Positions 1 through 6,075 of a DNA stretch of 9,356 nt are shown here, piece after piece. Each line of letters opens with the position of its first letter. Position 1 is the first letter of the stretch. The translations under genes and the position numbers were made by a program. The notes beneath the pieces were generated by a model. That model was not told the origin of the DNA. It saw only the letters and a list, made by a program, of their open reading frames with translations, and searched no databases. This DNA comes from DAOPKN01 sp035391225. GTDB taxonomy: Bacteria; Thermotogota; Thermotogae; MWEM01. The stretch is from positions 1-9,356 of the forward strand of contig DAOPKN010000077.1 in the NCBI GenBank assembly GCA_035391225.1, given 5' to 3'.

Positions 1-1686
1 ATCCCGCGCCAGCAGCCGGGCGGTGCTTTTCTTCAACAGGTTCCAGAACACGAAACATCCCGCGAAGCTTACAGCCAAAACGATCACGCTCATCCAAACG
101 GGGGACAGTACGTCCCGGAGTTGGTAGCCCAGGAAACCGAAAAGCCCCACGAAACCGAACACGATGAGCACGGCGAACAACCCGTTGACGTTCTGCTTCA
201 TTGCGCGTTGGGGGTTGTCCCAGTCCAGCGAGGGCCGAAGCGAGTCGAGCCACATTTGCACCAGGTTCAAGAACGTGCTGCACAACAGTCCTCCCAAGAT
301 GATGGCCACGCTCACCCACAACCCGGGGGAAAACGGGATGGAAATCGCGATACCCATGGCAAGCGGGCCCAGAAGGGTCAACCAAGTGACTTGCGTGAAC
401 TTCACCTTCAAGATGTCCGAAACCTCCACGGGCAACACCTTGAGCTCCCGGAGCATCTTTCCCTCGCGGCTGAATGCCGTAGCCGAGAGCAGGTTCATCG
501 ACCCGGCCAGCGTGGCGGCAAGGATGCCGATGGGCAAGATGAATTCCAACACCGGTTGCAACTGTTGCTGGATTTCACCCACGTTTCCCCCCGGGATCAT
601 GTTTTGTCCGAAAGTGGCGAAGAGCACCACCAGCGCGGGGAAGATCAGCACGTTCATGAACCCGTTCACCGAAAATGCCGGTACGCGCAAGAAGTAGCGC
701 CATTCCCGCCAGGAAAGGATTTGGAACGCATCCTTGCCGTTGCCGAAGAAGCTGAGGATCTTCTCGTTGGACAGCGAAACCTTCTTGGCAAAACGATCCT
801 GGAACTGGAAGAACGCCTGGTAGTAGAACAGCTTGGCGAGCCAGATGGCCACGAGAAACGCTCCCACGTTGAGGCCGATGAACAACAGCAACCATCCCAG
901 CGATGCCCATCCCCCCGACATCATCGCCTTCACGGCAAGGATCGCCGGAGGGTACATCGAGAGGCTGCGGTTCAAAAGGCCCTGCGGGTCGGACAGCATT
1001 TCCACCATGCGCTCCGAGGAAATTTCCCCGGAAGCCAGCGCGCTGTTGAAGAAGAACTGCGACCCCAGTGCCGCCACCACGATCACCACGCTGAGCACGA
1101 TGAACATCAGGTCGCGGTGTTTCTGGAAACGGATCACTCGGGAGAGCGGGAGGATGATAATGGCTTCGATGGCCATGGGGAACACCTGCGAACCCAGGAA
1201 CACGATCACCATCGCGGGCCAGTACATTGCCGGCACGCCGGCCTTGAACCCGAAGAACAGCAGCACCGGCAACAACCCCACCAGCGAGATCCACATCTGG
1301 TCGAGGATCACCACGACCAGCTTGGAACTCAACAGCCCGGAAGGCTTGATGGGCAACGGGATCAGCGTGGACAGCTCCGAGGAAAAGAAGAAGGAGCTGA
1401 CCAGGAAGAACAACCCCAGGAAGAACCCGAACAGGCTACAGATCAAGAAGGCGTTTCCCACCAGCAGTTCCGGCACCCCAAGTTGCTGGAACCCCAGCAG
1501 CATGGAGTCCATCAACGAGAGCAGCGCGGGTCCGAGGGAAAACACCAGGGTAATCACCACCCCGATGAGCAGCAACGGTTCCCAGAGCCGCTGGTGCTTC
1601 CGGAAGTAGAGGTAGCGCTTGCGCGAGAGTGCGTAGTGCTGGTTAATCAGCGTCCAGGTAAGAGAAATCCATTTTTTCCAGTTCAC
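1..1686 (-). CDS. Large ABC-2 type permease, second exporter module (partial, runs off window)
   Basis: Integral membrane subunit of an ABC exporter, presumably driven by the ATPase encoded just upstream. All 562 codons from 1686 to 1 are open; the C-terminus lies outside the window. The start is a GTG inside the upstream ATPase gene (44 nt overlap), chosen because GGAGGTGA sits 6 nt before it and no better start follows. After a basic N-terminus (KRYLYFRKHQR) come many hydrophobic segments, for example about residues 36-56, 74-100, 123-147, 152-181 and 190-210, then more after about 255. Two similar cytosolic signatures suggest two ABC-2 modules in one chain: SSELSTLIPLPIKPSGLL at about 102-119, and SREGKMLRELKVLPVEVSDI at about 400-420. 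This resembles the large 'putative ABC exporter' permeases of about 540-600 residues. Identity as an ABC permease is firm; substrate and exact family are inferred. Confidence 0.85.
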   Translation of the reverse strand, partial: MNWKKWISLTWTLINQHYALSRKRYLYFRKHQRLWEPLLLIGVVITLVFSLGPALLSLMDSMLLGFQQLGVPELLVGNAFLICSLFGFFLGLFFLVSSFFFSSELSTLIPLPIKPSGLLSSKLVVVILDQMWISLVGLLPVLLFFGFKAGVPAMYWPAMVIVFLGSQVFPMAIEAIIILPLSRVIRFQKHRDLMFIVLSVVIVVAALGSQFFFNSALASGEISSERMVEMLSDPQGLLNRSLSMYPPAILAVKAMMSGGWASLGWLLLFIGLNVGAFLVAIWLAKLFYYQAFFQFQDRFAKKVSLSNEKILSFFGNGKDAFQILSWREWRYFLRVPAFSVNGFMNVLIFPALVVLFATFGQNMIPGGNVGEIQQQLQPVLEFILPIGILAATLAGSMNLLSATAFSREGKMLRELKVLPVEVSDILKVKFTQVTWLTLLGPLAMGIAISIPFSPGLWVSVAIILGGLLCSTFLNLVQMWLDSLRPSLDWDNPQRAMKQNVNGLFAVLIVFGFVGLFGFLGYQLRDVLSPVWMSVIVLAVSFAGCFVFWNLLKKSTARLLARD

Positions 1687-2401
1687 TCCCCGTCACCTCC
1701 AAGAACAGCGATTCCAGGCTGCGATTCTGCTTTTTCTCTTTCAAGGCTTGCACGGTGCCGGTGAAAACGAGCGTGCCCTTGGAAATGATGGCGATGCGGT
1801 CGCAGATCTTCTCCGCGATTTCCATCACGTGCGTGGAGAAGAACACCGTGTGCCCCGCGCGTGCGTGCGCGCGCATCATGTTCTTGAGGATGAACGCCGA
1901 TTCCGGGTCAAGCCCCACGATGGGTTCGTCCAGTATCCACACGTCGGGGTTATGCACCAACGCGGACATCAACGAGAGTTTCTGGCGCATGCCGTGGGAG
2001 TACGTCGAAATCGGGTCTCCCAGGGCGTTTTCCAGCTTGAAACTTTTCGACATTTTCTCCACGCGTTCCACGAAACGGCTGGCGGGAACGTCGAACAACG
2101 TCGCAATGAAGCGCAGGTATTCCACCCCGGTGATCTTTTCCATCATCAGCGGTTCGTCGGCGACGTACCCGATGCGTTTCTTGGCTTCGATCGCCTGGCT
2201 TTGCACGTCCATGCCACACACACGAATGGTGCCGGAAGTGGGTTTCAACAACCCCACGATGTTCTTGATGGTGGTCGACTTTCCCGCGCCGTTTGGCCCC
2301 AGGAATCCAAAGATCTCCCCGGTTTGCACGGTGAACGAGATGTTATCCACCGCTCGCGTGTTCTTGCTGTATTCCTTGGTAAAATTCTTCACTTCGATCA
2401 T
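1643..2401 (-). CDS. ABC transporter ATPase 2 (ABC-2 exporter type)
   Basis: Cytoplasmic ATP-hydrolysing subunit, 252 residues, the usual size for a single nucleotide-binding domain of drug or antibiotic exporters. Visible motifs are Walker A GPNGAGKST (35-43), a degenerate signature YSHGMRQK (134-141) in place of LSGGQ, Walker B VWILDEP (154-160), D-loop GLDP (163-166) and switch histidine H191 in FFSTH. The SHGM-type signature is common in BcrA/YtrB-like ATPases. The start MIEVKNFTKEYS is preferred over a longer in-frame ATG at 2470 because GAGGAGG lies 6-7 nt upstream and the protein then begins with a normal ABC beta-strand. It starts 13 nt after the PH-like gene, and its 3' end contains the start of the large permease, so these two almost certainly form one transporter. 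Confidence 0.93.
   Translation of the reverse strand: MIEVKNFTKEYSKNTRAVDNISFTVQTGEIFGFLGPNGAGKSTTIKNIVGLLKPTSGTIRVCGMDVQSQAIEAKKRIGYVADEPLMMEKITGVEYLRFIATLFDVPASRFVERVEKMSKSFKLENALGDPISTYSHGMRQKLSLMSALVHNPDVWILDEPIVGLDPESAFILKNMMRAHARAGHTVFFSTHVMEIAEKICDRIAIISKGTLVFTGTVQALKEKKQNRSLESLFLEVTGSELEKMDFSYLDAD
1693..1700 (-). promoter_or_regulatory. Shine-Dalgarno site fixing the GTG start of the large permease
   Basis: On the minus strand GGAGGTGA lies within the ATPase 2 coding sequence, 6 nt before GTG (1684-1686). The site decides an otherwise easily missed start codon and implies that permease translation is coupled to the end of the ATPase reading frame. Confidence 0.75.
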
Positions 2402-2414
2402 GCTTTTCTCCTCC

Positions 2415-2840
2415 TCAGTCTTCCAGTGCCCGGGTGATCTGCCCGTACAACGCCGTTGTTTTCGAAGCATCCCGGAAGTTGATGTACACGGGCTTGTCGG
2501 TGGTTTCGATCAAGATCACCGGGGTCTTGTTGGCATCTTCCAGGTACACCGTTGCACTCCCCCCAGGGATGGCAAACGTTCCGCGCTTGTTCGCACCCAG
2601 TCCGCTTCCCATGATTTTCCCGCCCAATTCTGGAGGGGTCTGGGACAGTTCCACGTTCGTGATGGAAGACAGCTCCACCTTTTTGCCGAACATTCCCGGG
2701 ATGTTCAACACCCCGTTTTCCACGCGGATATCCTTGCTCAGCAGTGCCTGCGGGAGGATCATCACCAGGATGAAACCCACGGTGACCACGGTGACCAAGG
2801 CTCCCCACATGTTCTTACTTCTCCACGAAAAAAAAGCCAT
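2415..2840 (-). CDS. Small membrane-anchored bacterial PH-like domain protein
   Basis: A 141-residue protein with one N-terminal hydrophobic segment (about residues 11-29, MWGALVTVVTVGFILVMILP) followed by a soluble domain of about 110 residues. The domain order fits the bacterial PH-like family often annotated bPH_5 (formerly DUF2679): IRVENGVLNIPGMFGKKVEL, a glycine-rich turn (KIMGSGLGANKRGTF), VYLEDANKTPVILIETTDK, and a final helix DASKTTALYGQITRAL. That assignment is from recall of the pattern, not a search. No catalytic motif is seen; a scaffolding or sensing role is inference. The start is MAFFSWRS, preceded by AAAGGGGAT; a longer in-frame ATG at 2936 would overlap the upstream permease and lacks such a site. 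It lies 31 nt after the six-helix permease and 13 nt before ATPase 2, so it belongs to the operon. Confidence 0.75.
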   Translation of the reverse strand: MAFFSWRSKNMWGALVTVVTVGFILVMILPQALLSKDIRVENGVLNIPGMFGKKVELSSITNVELSQTPPELGGKIMGSGLGANKRGTFAIPGGSATVYLEDANKTPVILIETTDKPVYINFRDASKTTALYGQITRALED

Positions 2841-2871
2841 GAGTATCCCCTTTCGATTGATTTGTCCTTGG

Positions 2872-3645
2872 TTAAAATTCCTTGCGTGCAAAGAGCTTCC
2901 AATCCAGCCAGAGCAAGAATGCTCCGGATGCCCCAAGCCCCAGGCTGTACCATATGTCGACTCCCTTTCCCCCGAGTGGATGGATTCCCGTGATGTAGTT
3001 GTACACGTTCAAGAAACCCAGGTTGGGGATCATGGAGAAGAAGGGCGTGCCCAGTACCACCACGATGCCCGCGATCACGGCTTTCACGGGGTCACCCAGC
3101 ACGATGGAAAACAGGGTGAACAGGGTGTACAAGAAAAAACCCGAAACCATTTGCTGGAACAAGAAAGGCATGGTACCCGCGAAGCCGACAGCATAGCCCC
3201 CCATTTTCATGGCCAGCGGTCCCATCAGTGAGAAGAAAGCGAGCGTTCCCAGGACGAAGACCAAGCCAGACCAGAACTTGCCGGAAAAAACACTCGAACG
3301 GTTCTTGCGCGCGAGCAAGAAGTAGATGGTCTTCTTGTCGGTTTCGCGGGCAAACACCGGGAAGGTGAACACCAGCACGAAAAGCGGGATGAACTGCCCC
3401 AGGTTCTTGGCGTGCCACTGGGAAAGCAGGTACCAGTTGTCGTCATTGGCGAGGCGCGAGATGCCCGAGATGTCCCCCAGCAAATTTTTGAGGAAGGCGG
3501 GCATGTTCCCCAATTCGCTTTCCATCTGGCCCATCAGGTCACCGATGAAAGGGCGCAAAGCAACGGTGACCAACAGGAAGATGGCGAACAGTCCCCAGAA
3601 AAGCAGCAATCGAAAACGTGCCTCGGCGAACTCCTTATAAAACAT
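2872..3645 (-). CDS. Six-helix ABC-2 permease, first exporter module
   Basis: Membrane subunit of the first ABC exporter, 257 residues. Hydrophobic segments lie at about 13-30, 84-99, 125-143, 165-184, 187-206 and 232-250, giving the six-helix plan of ABC-2 permeases. A large loop follows helix 1 (about 33-80). After helix 2 comes the conserved cytosolic stretch RETDKKTIYFLLARKNRS (100-117) and SGKF (121-124), corresponding to the 'T..YLL.RP.SR....GK' motif of this superfamily. The ATG overlaps the last 11 nt of ATPase 1, and AGGGGGGAT precedes it, so the two are coupled partners. The substrate is not evident. Confidence 0.88.
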   Translation of the reverse strand: MFYKEFAEARFRLLLFWGLFAIFLLVTVALRPFIGDLMGQMESELGNMPAFLKNLLGDISGISRLANDDNWYLLSQWHAKNLGQFIPLFVLVFTFPVFARETDKKTIYFLLARKNRSSVFSGKFWSGLVFVLGTLAFFSLMGPLAMKMGGYAVGFAGTMPFLFQQMVSGFFLYTLFTLFSIVLGDPVKAVIAGIVVVLGTPFFSMIPNLGFLNVYNYITGIHPLGGKGVDIWYSLGLGASGAFLLWLDWKLFARKEF

Positions 3646-4519
3646 GTCGATCCCCCCTGATCAAAACCTGGAAAAACTCTTCCAATCCGGGAACCAGTGG
3701 CTCGGAGATGGAAATCCGGTTGAAATGCTCGAAACTCTCGTCGGTATCCGTGAGAAGCGAAACCTGGTCCCGGCTCCTGGCCACCGCCATCACGGGGTAC
3801 TGCTGCAAGTCCAGCCGGGCTTCCGGGGAGACGATCACGATGCGGAACCGTTCCTTGATTTCGTCCAAGAAACCCGTGAACAAGATCTTGCCGTTTGCCA
3901 TGATGGACACCTTGTCGGCGATCTGCTGCACCTCGGGGATGATGTGCGAGGTGTACAACACCGTTTTGCCATCGATCACGCGGTCGCGCACCATTTGCAG
4001 CACGTCGTCGCGTTTGATGGGATCCAACCCCCAGGTGGGTTCGTCGAAGATGTACAGGTCTGCCTGTTGCGCGAAGGTCAACGAGAGGTAGAGCGATGTC
4101 TTCATACCGTGGGAGAACGACTTGATCTTCTTGTCCAGCGGCAGCGAAAAGTGGGCGAAAAATTCCATTCCCCGCGAAGGGTCGAAATGGGGATTGAGCT
4201 TTTGGCACCACTTCAAGGCTTTGCGGGGGGTGAGGAAATCGTAGAACTGCTTTTCCTCGGGCACGAAGGCGATGCGGTCGCGTACCCGGTCGATGTTTTG
4301 GCCGAACACCTTCACGTCCCCCTCGTAGCGGATGAAACCCAGAACCGACTTGATGGTGGTTGTCTTTCCCGCGCCGTTGGGCCCCAGAAGTGCATGTACT
4401 TGTTGCTCTTCCAGCTGCAGGTCAACACCACGAACCGCGTTGACCCCGTTGGAATACGTTTTCTGCAAACTTTTGACGTGTAAAGGGACTTGACTTTCTA
4501 CGAGCTTTCTTTCCAACAT
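3635..4519 (-). CDS. ABC transporter ATPase 1 (YtrB-like)
   Basis: Cytoplasmic ATPase of the first exporter, 294 residues from the chosen start. Motifs are Walker A GPNGAGKTT (46-54), VPEEKQFYDFLT at the Q-loop (86-97), a degenerate signature SFSHGMKTSL (134-143), Walker B LYIFDEP (155-161), D-loop GLDP (164-167) and switch histidine H192. About 70 residues follow the core fold, as in YtrB-type ATPases paired with GntR regulators. The ATG at 4519 is preferred to one at 4540 because AGGTGGTG lies just before it; both starts overlap the regulator's 3' end. Its stop overlaps the start of the six-helix permease. The ATPase assignment is certain; equivalence to Bacillus YtrB is only by analogy of layout. 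Confidence 0.93.
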   Translation of the reverse strand: MLERKLVESQVPLHVKSLQKTYSNGVNAVRGVDLQLEEQQVHALLGPNGAGKTTTIKSVLGFIRYEGDVKVFGQNIDRVRDRIAFVPEEKQFYDFLTPRKALKWCQKLNPHFDPSRGMEFFAHFSLPLDKKIKSFSHGMKTSLYLSLTFAQQADLYIFDEPTWGLDPIKRDDVLQMVRDRVIDGKTVLYTSHIIPEVQQIADKVSIMANGKILFTGFLDEIKERFRIVIVSPEARLDLQQYPVMAVARSRDQVSLLTDTDESFEHFNRISISEPLVPGLEEFFQVLIRGDRHVL

Positions 4520-4872
4520 TTTTTCACCACCTCGATGCACTCTTCTTCTTCGATCCCCGACCGTTTCATCTGCCGGATGGGGATCATCAATTGTTCCCGG
4601 ATGTCCTGCAAGAAGTTCTCCCGGATTTCCCCGGGGTTGACCACCACGATGTACCCGACCCCTTGACGTGCCATGATCACGCCTTCGGCTTCCAGTTCAC
4701 GGTAGGAGCGGGCAACGGTGTTGGGATTCACCCGGATGTTCTGGGCCATTTCCCGAATGGAAGGAAGGGTCTGGTCTTGTCGCAGCTCTTCCTTCAAGAT
4801 GGCCTGCTTGATCTTCACCTTGATCTGCTGGTAGGCTGGTAACGGCGATCGCAAGTCGATCTGGATCCACAT
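4498..4872 (-). CDS. GntR-family transcriptional regulator, YtrA subfamily
   Basis: First gene of the ABC operon and its probable autoregulator, 124 residues. Residues about 10-77 form a GntR winged helix-turn-helix: PLPAYQQIKVKIKQAIL, then LPSIREMAQNIRVNPNTVAR (36-55, helix-turn-helix), then YRELEAEGVIMARQGVGYIV (wing). Only about 45 residues follow (NFLQDIREQL...CIEVVKKCWK), too short for a FadR- or HutC-type effector domain. This is the hallmark of the YtrA subfamily, whose members usually sit beside ABC exporter genes. A near-perfect ribosome site (AGGGAGGTGA) precedes the ATG. The last bases overlap the ATPase 1 start. The inducing ligand is unknown. Confidence 0.93.
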   Translation of the reverse strand: MWIQIDLRSPLPAYQQIKVKIKQAILKEELRQDQTLPSIREMAQNIRVNPNTVARSYRELEAEGVIMARQGVGYIVVVNPGEIRENFLQDIREQLMIPIRQMKRSGIEEEECIEVVKKCWKESS

Positions 4873-4896
4873 GGTTCACCTCCCTTAGATTACCAG

Positions 4897-4919
4897 CTGT
4901 ATTATAACAAATAGTACAG
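4897..4919 (-). promoter_or_regulatory. Probable operator of the GntR regulator (inverted repeat over -10 and spacer)
   Basis: The arms CTGTACTAT and ATAATACAG are inverted repeats with one mismatch around the spacer TTGTT. Their outer parts give CTGTA-N13-TACAG, which resembles the YtrA operator spacing (AGTGTA-N13-TACACT) as I recall it for Bacillus subtilis. It covers the -10 element and most of the promoter spacer, so a bound regulator would block polymerase. That the neighbouring GntR protein binds here is inference. Confidence 0.65.
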
Positions 4920-4929
4920 TTACTGTCAA
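4901..4929 (-). promoter_or_regulatory. Sigma-70 type promoter of the GntR-ABC operon
   Basis: Reading the minus strand, TTGACA (plus 4924-4929) and TATAAT (plus 4901-4906) are both full consensus matches separated by exactly 17 nt. Transcription should start near 4894, giving a leader of only about 20 nt before the regulator's ATG. A promoter this strong normally needs a repressor, which fits the overlapping palindromes. Confidence 0.88.
4916..4926. promoter_or_regulatory. Short perfect palindrome over the -35 element
   Basis: ACAGT-T-ACTGT is a perfect 5+1+5 palindrome reaching into the -35 hexamer and sharing its first bases with the larger operator candidate. It may be a second half-site set or an accident of the shared CTGT/ACAG motif; the function is not demonstrable here. 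Confidence 0.4.
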
Positions 4930-4965
4930 CCCCCCCCTTTAAATTTGTTCTCCTTCGATACCGGT

Positions 4966-4991
4966 GGTCAGGCACGGGGGCCTGCCCCTAC
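4966..4991 (-). repeat. REP-like palindrome, family A copy 1
   Basis: On the minus strand it starts with GTAG, then stem GGGCAGGC, loop CCCCGT and closing arm GCCTGACC (one mismatch in an 8-bp stem). A 5' GTAG followed by a palindrome is the classic arrangement of REP elements mobilised by RAYT (Y1-type) transposases. It is inverted relative to copy 2, and the GTAG heads face each other. Confidence 0.75.
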
Positions 4992-5038
4992 GGTACTGGT
5001 GCGGATGCCGGAAAAAGCGTGATGATAGGAAAAGTCTT

Positions 5039-5064
5039 GTAGGGGCAAACCCCCGTGTTTGCCC
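5039..5064 (+). repeat. REP-like palindrome, family A copy 2
   Basis: GTAG is followed by a perfect 8-bp stem GGGCAAAC / GTTTGCCC around the loop CCCCGT. Compared with copy 1, two adjacent stem pairs change from G-C to A-T on both arms, while head and loop are identical. With copy 1 it forms an inverted pair separated by 47 bases, like a BIME. Confidence 0.8.
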
Positions 5065-5072
5065 GGTTTAAC

Positions 5073-5099
5073 TGAGTACGCCGCACCCCAGTTCGGCTG
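5073..5099 (-). repeat. Family B palindromic repeat, copy B1 (degenerate)
   Basis: The core GCCGCACCCCAGTTCGGC (5080-5097) matches the family B hairpin with one stem mismatch (fifth pair). Outside it, GTAC replaces the GATC/GACC seen in other copies. It begins only 8 nt after family A copy 2 and is inverted relative to B2; a 12-base palindrome, TTCCGTACGGAA (5101-5112), lies between B1 and B2. Confidence 0.7.
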
Positions 5100-5124
5100 T
5101 TTCCGTACGGAACGCAGGTCCAAG

Positions 5125-5151
5125 GAGCCGCAGTGGGCTACGGCGGTCCCA
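5125..5151 (+). repeat. Family B palindromic repeat, copy B2
   Basis: GAG plus core GCCGCAGTGGGCTACGGC (5127-5144) followed by GGTCCCA. The loop is TGGG with a G-C closing pair; the fifth stem pair is mismatched. Preceded by G, so the head reads GGAG, the alternative REP head. Confidence 0.72.
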
Positions 5152-5276
5152 AAGTTCTACCCGCTCCGACAACTGTCCCAAAATTGGGGGTTATGTTTTT
5201 CCTCGTTTTCCCTTGGTGAAGCGAAGGTATTTCAACCCACCCGAATACAATGAGAAACCTTTTTTCCATCCGGATT

Positions 5277-5285
5277 TGGTAGAAT
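5277..5285 (+). promoter_or_regulatory. Possible extended -10 promoter for nagB-fumarase genes
   Basis: TGGTAGAAT matches TG-N-TAGAAT about 37 nt before the nagB start. No good -35 hexamer is seen 17 nt upstream, as is common for extended -10 promoters. The evidence is modest. Confidence 0.4.
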
Positions 5286-5321
5286 AGGGGGACATCGAAC
5301 GGCGTGGAGAGGAGAGGGAAG

Positions 5322-6074
5322 ATGCGGGTACGGATTTTCGAAGACTACGAGCAACTCAGCGACAGCGCTGCACGTGAATTGCTGCGGCAGGTTTTGGTGA
5401 AACCCCATTCCGTGCTGGGGTTGGCCACGGGATCATCCCCCATGGGATTGTATGAGAAGGTATCGGATGCCTGTCGAAGGGGGTTGGTCTCGTTTGCAGG
5501 GGTGCACACGTTCAACCTGGATGAGTACCGGGGGGTCGAACCCGAAAACCCGTTGAGCTACCACTACTTCATGCAGCGCAACCTGTTTCGCCACCTGGAT
5601 GTTCCGCCGAGCCAGGTGCATATTCCCGATGGCCTCACGCAAGACCCCGAAAAATACTGCCGAAACTACGAGAAAGACATCATGGAGCACGGCGGCATTG
5701 ACTTGCAACTGCTGGGAATCGGGCGCAACGGGCACATCGGGTTCAACGAGCCGGGCGAGCCCTTTGGAAGTGGCATGCACCTGGTGGAGCTTCACCCGGA
5801 TACCCGTGCCGCCAACGCGCGCTTTTTCGATTCGCCCGAAGAGGTTCCCACGCAGGCACTCACCATGGGCATCAAGACCATTTGCCGGGCGCGCAAGATC
5901 TTCTTGCTCGCCTCCGGAGTGTCCAAGGCTCCCGCGATTTTCCAAACGCTTTTCGGGGCCATTCGCGAAGACTTCCCTTCCACCGTGTTGCAGCTACACC
6001 CGGACGTTACCCTGTTTCTCGACAGGGCAGCCGCCCAAGAGCTGGAACCCGTTTCGGGCTCCTTCGAGGTGTAA
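5322..6074 (+). CDS. nagB: Glucosamine-6-phosphate deaminase
   Basis: Converts glucosamine 6-phosphate to fructose 6-phosphate plus ammonia, feeding amino sugars into glycolysis in the cytoplasm. At 250 residues it matches the short Bacillus-type enzymes rather than the 266-residue allosteric E. coli protein. Key segments are the phosphate-binding loop LGLATGSSPMGLYEKV (32-47), FNLDEYRG (64-71) with catalytic base D67, SYHYFM (79-84) and GIGRNGHIGFNEPG (132-145) with H138 and E143 of the ring-opening triad. N136 stands where E. coli has an aspartate; as I recall, asparagine is normal in Bacillus-type enzymes. The ATG after GGAGAGGGAAG is chosen; a GTG at 5304 would precede that site. No nagA or sugar transporter is nearby; the next genes encode a fumarase. 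Confidence 0.95.
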   Translation: MRVRIFEDYEQLSDSAARELLRQVLVKPHSVLGLATGSSPMGLYEKVSDACRRGLVSFAGVHTFNLDEYRGVEPENPLSYHYFMQRNLFRHLDVPPSQVHIPDGLTQDPEKYCRNYEKDIMEHGGIDLQLLGIGRNGHIGFNEPGEPFGSGMHLVELHPDTRAANARFFDSPEEVPTQALTMGIKTICRARKIFLLASGVSKAPAIFQTLFGAIREDFPSTVLQLHPDVTLFLDRAAAQELEPVSGSFEV

Positions 6075-6075
6075 G

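Larger units (their letters stand above)
4873..5321. other. Divergent intergenic region between the ABC operon and nagB
   Basis: These 449 bases carry no convincing gene. From left to right they hold the GntR leader, promoter and operator (4873-4930), an eight-C run (4930-4937), the family A repeat pair (4966-5064), the family B pair (5073-5151), and about 125 bases without recognisable structure (5152-5276). A possible extended -10 element follows, then the nagB ribosome site. A 64-codon open frame at 5059-5253 runs through repeats and is not credible. Confidence 0.7.

Noticed and set aside
121..1764. A 547-codon open frame on the plus strand
   Set aside because: It is the exact antisense codon phase of the large permease. 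Its product is rich in H, Q, E and R without domains, and the opposite strand gives a clear membrane protein with a good start site.
1755..2993. A 412-codon plus-strand frame across the ATPase 2 and PH-like genes
   Set aside because: It is antisense to two well-supported genes, no domain is recognisable, and biased codon use explains the lack of stops.
5101..5112. Perfect palindrome TTCCGTACGGAA considered as an operator
   Set aside because: It lies between two repeat copies, about 165 bases from the nearest candidate promoter, with no second copy in the window; too little to call a regulatory site.
5073..5151. CRISPR-like or tRNA-like structure suggested by the repeated hairpins
   Set aside because: Repeats are inverted and dispersed without regular unique spacers, and no cloverleaf or T-loop motif can be made from them.
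5059..5253. A 64-codon open frame in the intergenic region
   Set aside because: It spans the family B repeats and has no ribosome site or recognisable protein character.
5599..6075. Upstream extension of the fumarase alpha frame into nagB
   Set aside because: The extension is out of frame with nagB inside its coding sequence and has unprotein-like composition. GTG starts at 6076 or 6085 fit the family length.
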